This document shows positions 58,401 through 64,000 of a stretch of 64,000 nucleotides of DNA, piece after piece; positions within the stretch are counted from its first letter, which is position 1; each line of letters begins with the position of its first letter. Source of the DNA: Diphasiastrum complanatum (lineage: Eukaryota; Streptophyta; Lycopodiopsida; Lycopodiales; Lycopodiaceae); the NCBI GenBank assembly GCA_029204225.1, contig CM055096.1, forward strand, positions 3,285,352 to 3,349,351, read 5' to 3'. The position numbers and the translations under genes were made by a program. The notes below the pieces were generated by a model. That model was not told where the DNA came from and did no database searches. It was given only the letters and a program-made list of their open reading frames with translations.

Positions 58401-61400
58401 TTTGATCTTAGATCCTGTTTATGCCTAGATATAATTTTTTCTCTCAAGGGTAATGACATCATCAGGGGATGTGCTAGAAGCCGATCTCGTAATCAATAAG
58501 TGTATAGTCACATTTAACATGCAACATTACACAAAATTGTTGGTGGGCTCTGCACAGTGCAAGCTCTTACTCTATGTGCTTTCCTTTATGAGGCTGCTCA
58601 TTAGGCATTTTGTCTAGAAATGATTGCGATAACAAGAATTTATTGTGGCAAGAACGTAAGTGCTCAGTGAAAATATTTGCACATGGTGAATAAATTGGCT
58701 GAGACTTAATGGGGAACAAATGTTTGAAACATTATGAAGAGTTCTAATTGGATTGTGAAGAATTTGACAAGGTGATCACAAGAATTTATAGTGGCAAGAA
58801 CATCAGTGCTGAGTGAGGATCTTTTCACATGGTGAATCAATTTGTTGAGACTTAATGGGGGACAGATGTTTGGAACATTATGAAGAGTTTTTGGGTTGTG
58901 AAGAATTTGACAAGGCATATGGTAGAGGTTTAGACGATAGTGCTAACATACTGCAAAGTTACATCAACTCTTTCTTAAGGATACAAGATTTGGACCCTTT
59001 TGTGCATTTAAAACTTAAGAATGTGAGAGAAATTTGTTTGTCCAAGTCGATAGATTCGCTTGAAATGAATAATTGGTTGTTAGCTTTTTGCAACCAAGAT
59101 CGATAAGTGATAAATTCTCACATTTTAATCCTTTTTGGCAGTCAAAACTTGAAAACTTAACATTTGTACTTCCGTGACATGTGCTCTATTTTACATTGTA
59201 CTTGAGTCACATGCATTAATTCTTGGTCAAAGGCTATATAGACTATTGTACCTTCATGTATTAACGAGAGGATCTTGTAATGGTCAGTAGGTCAGTGGTA
59301 AGGAGGTGCCTTTGCCATAGGCTAGTGGGCGGTCCTAGTAACTGCCATAGGAAGTTTATTGAAACGCTTGGGGCTAAGTTTGCGTAGCCCATGTTGTATT
59401 AAGCCTTCCAATTTAGTGTTCATTACCCAAGGTGAGGTCAAAGTACTAAATGTTGCTATTCAAGCATCCGATTGTAATTGTTAGTAGTGGTTCATGCTTG
59501 AGAAGGACAAAACTTGATATATTTTTGAGGAGTTGTACCTGTTGTGATTATGAAAGAAGTCAAAATTTTCAAGAATACTTGTTTTCAATGGCATGTCCTA
59601 TAGTTGAGTTGTAGATGTTGAAAGTAAAGTTTGAGTTGCTTTGATAAGTGTTGCATTGATCTTTTCATGTGTGTGCAAATATAAAAGACAAATTTCAAAG
59701 GATAGCCAAACCTTGTGTTGATGATTCTTGAATTGCTTTGTCTTCAGCTCCTTGGGCCTTGATGCAAATTTCTTAGTAACTTATTCTAATATTTTCACAA
59801 TCTTTCACTTAAGCTTGCACAAATTGATATACAAGGCCAAACATGTTTAATTATTTTTTCCGAATGTGATTCATGTCAAAATTGATTCATGTTTTGGATT
59901 TGAAAAAATATAAACCAATCAACTTAAAGTTCAAAGGTTCCAACAACAAGGTTTCCTTCACTAAGCTACTGATGTGCAGCCAAATCTTTTGTGAGGTGTT
60001 ATAGTTTTCCTGAGACGGCTTCAAAGTATGTAGTTGCCATTTGTATTAGTTAGATATTGCCAAACAATAATTCTTAATAGCTTAAATTTGTCAAGGACCA
60101 TTCCTGTTGTGTTATAAAACCGAGAAGTTGAGTAAAGAGACAATATTGGGTAATGCTATTACTCGGATTTACTCATTGTTAGGCCCGTGCAAGTTAAAAA
60201 TAGCATGCTTGCATACTCCTAGTTTGCGAAGAGAATAAGGATTGACCTTTTGGTTGCATTGGGTTGATGTTGTCATGAAGTATAATATGCAAAATCTTTA
60301 CTATTGAACATATTCCACATAGTTCCATATAGAGAGATTTTTTAATGCAAGTATCCTTTCTCATCGTGGCTTTATTTTGTAGGTGACGGAGCTTCCATTT
60401 TCGTTGTATTCCACATTTGTGATTGAAGCACGTCATGGATTCAATAAGGTAATTTTTTTGTATATGCTATTTTGTTCAATTTAATTTGTTTGCAATTATT
60501 CTATGGAGTCGATTCCCTCAACAACATTAAAAAGATTAAACATGTGGTCCAAGTTTGAGGTCTTTGTCCGAGTTGCATTATGTCATTCTTCTCATCTTTA
60601 GTGGCGCTTTTTGCCAACTAACTACCTTCTCTGCTTTTTGATGGTTGTATGTCTCTCAATTTAGAATGGAAAGGGTAGTAGGATCTTCCATGATTTACCA
60701 TACAATCTCCTCGATCATGAAATTATGCCTGAAATTTGCTGTAGAACTGTTTTGAAGCTTGGCTACCCAATCTTTAACAGCCACCAAGTCCTTAGAAAGT
60801 GTAATCAATTCTTAAGTAAAAAAAGTCCATGTAGGGATGAGCAGAATATCAGAAATTTAGAGAGAAGGGTCAGAGATAATGCTTAAAATCTGCAATCTTG
60901 GGTGACCACGAGTAGTTTTTGGACCCATGAGTATGGTCCTGACTTCTTCATTCTGTTTACCAGCTTGAGAAAGGTCTCAATGTTTGACCAAATAGCATTT
61001 GGTCCTAGTCTAGGGAGCCAAGATTTCTTGAAGTCATCAGTCCTTATGGGGTTTGCAATGCTAGTTCTGGGAACCAGGCATGATTCAAGCCATTTTTTTG
61101 TTATTTTTTAAGAACATCAGAAATGAGGGGCTCAATTTCTAACTCCTTGTGATGGCCAGGTACGAAATTGGCTAAAATGTGCCACAATAACCTGCTGCTA
61201 TGTTATAACTTGCCTATCTTTTAACAAGCAGATGAAGGACTGATGCTTTCTAACGTTTGGGTATTTTTTATTTCTGTTATAGCTGGACTATTTTTTCAAC
61301 AGGCAGGTTGAGGGTTGATGCTTTTTGTAGTTGTGATTGGAGCTCTGATTAAGTGCTCTTAAGTGTTTGTGTTGACATGAATGTTGGAAATGTTGACAGC

Positions 61401-63771
61401 AAACAGTTTGGCTGTTCTTCAGAGATATGTTTATGGGGTTGGGTCTGATGGTGCTCCTTGGACCACCCATTCTTTCGGCAATCATTATAATTGTCCAGGT
61501 ATTTAACTCCTTCCAGACTGCCTATAGTTTTCCAGTACACTGGTATTATGACATAAGTGTAATGAATTCAAAAATTTCCAATGGAGATTAGTGGATGTTT
61601 CAAGCCTGTGTGTTTTTGAGGGTTGGGTTTGTCAGCTGAAGTAAAGCATCTTCCAATTCGGTCACAAATCGATCAAAAATTGCCAGAACACTTCACATTT
61701 TCGATTGTTGAATGTTCAACTCCATCCACAATGTTTTCATGAATATGATTTGTAAATGCTTTTAATACTAGTGGCTGGGAAAAAAAGAAAAGAGTATTTG
61801 GCTATTGATCTGGTGCTTGCTGAAGTATTAGTTGACCAATTTGCTGTCCTTCTGAGTCATTCGCGTGCAATTCAAGTCCACATCGAATGCATCTTCATTC
61901 CAGCTTCCAAATAGATAGGTTGGCTAGCAGTGCAATGTCAACTACCATGCTACAGTGCAGCAGATGCTATCGGTCATGTTATCTTCCGCTAGTCAATGGA
62001 TTTCTAGCTTGGTAATAGGTCAGGGCCTTGCCAAATAACTGGATTAAAATAGACTGCAGCTAGAAAAGACTTAGATAATGGATTCAGTATGAATGGAGCC
62101 CCAAGTACAATATAGTATCATTGAAGGCTCTAATCATAAGTTGGCACAAGAGAGAAATTTTGCATATCAACTGTGAGACAGTAGTTTAGATAGAAATGCT
62201 GCTTGGATCAGGAGTACTTATTCATTTTCTTCTTGTGTGATGCAGAAAGGAGGACCATATCTTGCAATATATTTATGGGCATTTATGTTGGTATTATCGT
62301 TGGTGATGATGGCTGCTTATCCCGTGCTAATTGCTCCACTCTTTAACAAATTTACGCCGGTCAGTTCTGCAATTGTTGCCCTTTTTTCTAAAGGTTTAAG
62401 TAAAAAGCTAACGTGGCAACCTACTGTCAATGTTCTGTTGTATTCCGTAATTTTTCTAGCTTGGTAGCTTTAGTTGAATTTGAGGGCACAATCTCCAACG
62501 TAGATCTGCAATAGCTCCTCCACATTGACATATTCATTACTTTTCTACCAGTTACCTGATGGAGAACTGCGGGAGAAGATTGAAAAGCTGTCATCATCTC
62601 TGAAGTTTCCTTTGAAAAAGCTTTTTGTTATCGACGGGTCCACAAGATCAAGTCACAGCAATGTAAATTGTGTACTCTTATCTCAATTCGCGTAATTATA
62701 TACTTGTTTTTGGTAACTTGATCCCACATAATTCCTCGATCTGGTTTATGAGTCAGGTAAAGTAGGTTTTGAGGACAGTTTAATGACGATCACCTATAAT
62801 TTGGCAAATTTGGCCCACACGTGATACGTTGATGCAGTGTGCTTGGGTTGGGCTTACCCCACTCAGGTTCAATTCCCTGCCAATGCATGGATGCCTACCC
62901 AGACCAAAGGCCTCTTTAAATGACAAAGTTTATTTGCATGGTTTAGTTAGTGTAATTCACTACACATCTAATCTTTTTTTTTTTAAACATGTACCTTCCT
63001 ATGCTTATTTACGGATTTGATGAATTTCAATTTTCATTGAGCACCTTCTAAGCATATTAAGGGTGCACTGTCTAGGGTTCCTAGGTTATCCTGCAGATTA
63101 AGGCATTTTTCTAGTAGTGCTAAGTTCACCTAGGTGATCTGAAGGTTTGCAAGGCTCTTTGACATTGCATTCAATGGTGATTTTTCCTGCAGGCATACAT
63201 GTATGGTTTTTATAACAGCAAGCGAATTGTGCTCTATGATACTCTGATTCAGCAGGTAACTAATATCCCACCTCTCATTGTAGCATAGAAGTACAGTTTT
63301 GTGACTATCAAGAGTTTTTAGTTCACTCAATATTGGTCAAAGCAAAATTGAATAAATTAGGTTGGTAATTTATGGTGATTTGGGCTCTAGCATACTTCCA
63401 TGGAATTCGTAAGTGAGGCGAGTTCTTGTATGTACTATAATGCAGTAGTATGAAATTTCATTGGGAATAGGTATGTGAAAAGTTCCCAAGGGTGCAGATG
63501 GGGTTCTTTCAAAGTAGTGGCTTAACCTGAATCCTACGAGTTTTATGGGATTTCTTAGATCTCAGTGCTCTAGTTTGAAATATTTGTTTCAACGTATTGG
63601 ATTGGGTGAATGCCATCATCTAGTTTTATGATGTATGTGTTATCATTGATGTATTGTATGGATTGTGCTTTAATGCAGTGCAAGAATGAGGAAGAAGTTG
63701 TTGCTGTTATAGCTCATGAGTTAGGCCACTGGAAGTTAAGTCACACAACATACTCGTTCATTGCCATGCAG
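46384..63771 (+). CDS. STE24: CAAX prenyl protease 1 (STE24 / FACE1-type), split gene, 3' end outside
   Basis: Ten coding exons: 46384-46414, 54749-54896, 55345-55429, 55651-55746, 60383-60448, 61400-61498, 62246-62359, 62552-62662, 63193-63255 and 63679-63771. All have GT donors and AG acceptors and keep one open frame of about 302 residues. The product is the M48 zinc metalloprotease of the endoplasmic reticulum membrane that removes the last three residues of prenylated CAAX proteins. Landmarks are [20 protein letters not shown] (N-terminal membrane segment), [61 protein letters not shown] and the zinc motif HELGH (about residues 284-288). The third zinc ligand and C-terminal membrane segments, about 120 residues by comparison with plant homologues near 424, lie beyond the window. 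Introns 1 (8.3 kb) and 4 (4.6 kb) are swollen by transposons. No frameshift or stop is seen, so the gene is probably functional. Confidence 0.95.
46415..48071 (+). other. STE24 intron 1, part before the chromovirus
   Basis: No gene. A 123-codon + frame at 46627-46998 has no recognisable motif, sits inside an intron and is taken as chance or as a remnant. Confidence 0.5.
48077..48694 (+). repeat. Chromovirus 5' LTR, 618 bp
   Basis: Has tandemly repeated words GGGACACTTGGTCC and ATGAGTG, and the palindrome TGACACGTGTCA at 48407-48418. It is shorter than the 3' LTR by one partial repeat unit. Confidence 0.9.
48697..48708 (+). other. Chromovirus primer-binding site
   Basis: TGGTATCAGAGC, two bases after the LTR end; matches initiator tRNA-Met. 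Confidence 0.9.
48739..49010 (+). repeat. Degenerate AATCAGGATCAGATTTCAG repeats in the leader
   Basis: More than ten copies of an ~18-27-bp unit built on GAATC(A/G)GGATCA.ATTTCAG between primer site and gag. They are open in all three + frames (Arg/Ile/Ser- or Gln/Asp-rich peptides), which is a by-product of the repeat and not evidence of a gene. Confidence 0.75.
49075..52156 (+). pseudogene. Chromovirus gag-pol remnant
   Basis: Gag starts at ATG 49075 ([20 protein letters not shown]) and stops after about 34 codons. RT is visible near 50637-50712 as [18 protein letters not shown], the conserved stretch before the gypsy YVDD box, with the box itself damaged. [13 protein letters not shown] follows near 50915. 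RNase H is near 51030-51190: [20 protein letters not shown] and [15 protein letters not shown], with Asn replacing the first catalytic Asp of TDAS. The end (52039-52135) is a chromodomain: [16 protein letters not shown], matching the family's YLVKWKG....TWE pattern. The integrase is mostly eroded. Many stops and frame changes; non-functional. Confidence 0.8.
52157..52857 (+). repeat. Chromovirus 3' LTR, 701 bp
   Basis: Preceded by the polypurine tract GAGTGGGAAGGGA (52144-52156). It carries about 85 bases near 52533-52625 that the 5' LTR lacks, made of the same GACAC.TGTCA and GCCAAGTGGCAAGTG words as the neighbouring repeat units. Confidence 0.9.
52863..54748 (+). other. STE24 intron 1, part after the chromovirus
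   Basis: AT-rich with T and G runs at 53360-53378. No gene, exon or recognisable element was found. It ends in the acceptor TTTTGGCAG. Confidence 0.5.
54749..54896 (+). CDS. STE24: STE24 exon 2
   Basis: Encodes the first membrane segment ([16 protein letters not shown]) and [15 protein letters not shown]; ends AG before GTTTGC, splitting a Ser codon. Confidence 0.93.
55345..55429 (+). CDS. STE24: STE24 exon 3
   Basis: Encodes [20 protein letters not shown] and VLPWLW, part of the second membrane region. Acceptor GTGCAG, donor GTATTT. Confidence 0.9.
55651..55746 (+). CDS. STE24: STE24 exon 4
   Basis: Encodes [17 protein letters not shown] then [14 protein letters not shown]. Acceptor TTGGCAG, donor GTGAGT. 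Confidence 0.93.
55977..56523. mobile_element. MITE-like element with GAACCGTGG subterminal motifs in intron 4
   Basis: About 0.53 kb of AT-rich sequence whose two ends carry ten copies, in both senses, of (G)AACCGTGG. The ends CATAGAAC.. and ..GATTCTATG form a short inverted repeat. AATGTAAGCA occurs at 55977-55986 and again at 56514-56523, a possible target duplication, though four bases separate it from the right inverted repeat. Subterminal motif clustering is typical of hAT-type non-autonomous elements. No transposase is present. Confidence 0.6.
57401..57933 (+). pseudogene. FCP1/NIF-type HAD phosphatase fragment, C-terminal half, in STE24 intron 4
   Basis: The 150-codon frame 57481-57933 begins FVWKHFF and contains [15 protein letters not shown], the family's late acidic motif (IDDSPYK), then NCIFPETF, a YLERL segment and [13 protein letters not shown], as in plant FCP1-like proteins. 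Just upstream in another frame (from 57401) is [10 protein letters not shown], the equivalent of LWSQENCYQ in the 6.3 kb fragment, so one frameshift near 57480 is implied. The N-terminal DLNG half is absent. After the phosphatase homology the frame continues with an acidic tail ([13 protein letters not shown]) of unknown origin. It overlaps no STE24 exon. Confidence 0.65.
57940..58252 (+). pseudogene. Ty3/gypsy integrase zinc-finger (H2C2) fragment
   Basis: From about 57995 an open frame of 85 codons shows [45 protein letters not shown] and CGQCQ, the HH-CC zinc domain at the front of gypsy integrases. It stops at TGA 58250-58252. Core integrase and RT are missing. It begins within about 60 bases of the phosphatase fragment, on the same strand. 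Confidence 0.8.
58285..58318. repeat. 11-bp perfect inverted repeat
   Basis: CTAGATTTGAT (58285-58295) and ATCAAATCTAG (58308-58318) around a 12-base loop, directly after the gypsy fragment. Confidence 0.6.
58621..58915 (+). repeat. Tandem duplication of ~150 bp in intron 4
   Basis: 58621-58772 and 58773-58915 are diverged direct copies sharing CAAGAATTTAT.GTGGCAAGAAC, GAGACTTAATGGGG and GTGAAGAATTTGACAAGG (quoted in parts). An 83-codon frame at 58855-59106 starts inside the second copy; it has no recognisable family. Confidence 0.8.
58916..60382 (+). other. Rest of STE24 intron 4
   Basis: No gene recognised. GGTCAGTGGTAAGG near 59290 resembles a tRNA-type A box, but no convincing B box or tail follows. 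Ends in the acceptor TTTTGTAG. Confidence 0.45.
60383..60448 (+). CDS. STE24: STE24 exon 5
   Basis: 22 codons, [20 protein letters not shown] plus NK, one of the most conserved segments of the family. Confidence 0.95.
60449..61399 (+). other. STE24 intron 5
   Basis: 0.95 kb with no gene or clear element; short open frames only. Confidence 0.6.
61400..61498 (+). CDS. STE24: STE24 exon 6
   Basis: 33 codons from [11 protein letters not shown] to the membrane segment [13 protein letters not shown]; donor GTATTT. Confidence 0.95.
61499..62245 (+). other. STE24 intron 6
   Basis: 0.75 kb, no gene or recognisable element. Acceptor GTGATGCAG. Confidence 0.6.
62246..62359 (+). CDS. STE24: STE24 exon 7
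   Basis: 38 codons: [14 protein letters not shown], a membrane segment, and [14 protein letters not shown], the conserved cytosolic turn; donor GTCAGT. Confidence 0.95.
62552..62662 (+). CDS. STE24: STE24 exon 8
   Basis: 37 codons: [20 protein letters not shown] then [14 protein letters not shown]; donor GTAAAT. Confidence 0.95.
62820..62990 (+). mobile_element. Possible tRNA-derived SINE in intron 8
   Basis: GGTTCAATTCC at 62866-62876 matches the pol III B-box consensus GGTTCRANTCC. A weak A-box-like GATGCAGTGTG lies about 35 bases upstream, and a T-rich end (T11 near 62972-62983) follows. No target duplication was found, so the call is tentative. Confidence 0.25.
63193..63255 (+). CDS. 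STE24: STE24 exon 9
   Basis: 21 codons, [20 protein letters not shown] plus Q; acceptor TCCTGCAG, donor GTAACT. Confidence 0.95.
63256..63678 (+). other. STE24 intron 9
   Basis: 423 bases with nothing recognised. Confidence 0.6.
63679..63771 (+). CDS. STE24: STE24 exon 10 with zinc-binding motif
   Basis: 31 codons: [20 protein letters not shown] followed by [16 protein letters not shown] is the HEXXH motif of the M48 family: two zinc-ligand histidines and the catalytic Glu. Donor GTAAGG; the gene continues past the window. Confidence 0.96.
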
Positions 63772-64000
63772 GTAAGGACTTTTCTCATCATTCATGCCCA
63801 TCATACTGATTGTGTTTGATATGTTATGTTGTTTTGGAATACTAAGTTCACATACAAAGAAAAACTTAGCTACATGCTATCTTTTGTTGAGAGGGAAAGC
63901 TGGTCACTCAAAAGCGTTTCTGTTTGGCCGTACTTGGACCTTGTTTGACATTACAATTGCAACATTGTCTAATTTTTCATTTTTTAACACCATACTTGCA
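63772..64000 (+). other. Start of STE24 intron 10
   Basis: No exon is recognised before the window ends. Confidence 0.6.

Noticed and set aside
59285-59360. tRNA-like A box GGTCAGTGGTAAGG
   Set aside because: No B box of acceptable quality at the right distance and no cloverleaf.

Overview
This is a eukaryotic, land-plant nuclear window. It holds two recognisable host genes in a background of long-terminal-repeat (LTR) retrotransposons. The host evidence is a split STE24-type CAAX prenyl protease gene (first exon at 46384, tenth exon at 63679) with consensus GT..AG introns and an 8.3 kb first intron. The retroelements are of plant type: Ty1/copia polyproteins, Ty3/gypsy elements including one with a chromodomain, and primer-binding sites matching initiator tRNA-Met. 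Large introns, nested elements and two very long (CT)n arrays suggest a large genome such as a fern, lycophyte or gymnosperm. The species cannot be fixed from sequence alone.

Layout. 1-9.8 kb: a fragment of reading frame at the left edge, a single-exon class 3 lipase gene (2809-4125) with a repeated upstream motif and a G-box, a broken FCP1/NIF-type HAD phosphatase fragment (6250-6629), unrecognised remnants, and two (CT)n arrays 0.67 kb apart. 9.8-15 kb: an inverted copia gag/protease remnant, an 84-bp tandem array, a copia RT/RNase H remnant and its 3' LTR. 15-24.6 kb: minus-strand gypsy remnants interrupted by a 5.7 kb broken copia element, flanked by two copies of a ~420-bp dispersed repeat. 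25-28.3 kb: a 52-bp tandem array and a minus-strand copia remnant. 28.9-35.8 kb: a GC-rich foldback (long inverted repeat) element interrupted by a complete copia element with identical 653-bp LTRs and an intact 1316-residue polyprotein. 36.3-42.8 kb: broken copia and gypsy pieces joined in opposite orientations. 42.8-46 kb: AT-rich sequence leading to the STE24 promoter.

46-64 kb is the STE24 gene on the + strand. Ten coding exons are visible, about 302 residues up to and including the HELGH zinc motif, and the gene runs off the right edge. Intron 1 holds a decayed chromovirus with a perfect AGAAC target duplication. Intron 4 holds a MITE-like element, a second FCP1-like phosphatase fragment, a gypsy integrase zinc-finger fragment and a tandem duplication. 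Intron 8 holds a possible SINE.

I found no convincing new multi-gene system. The points most worth a second look are: two separate decayed FCP1-like phosphatase fragments; the foldback element whose intact arm preserves the pre-insertion site of the young copia element; the intact copia element itself; and the repeated motif upstream of the lipase gene.
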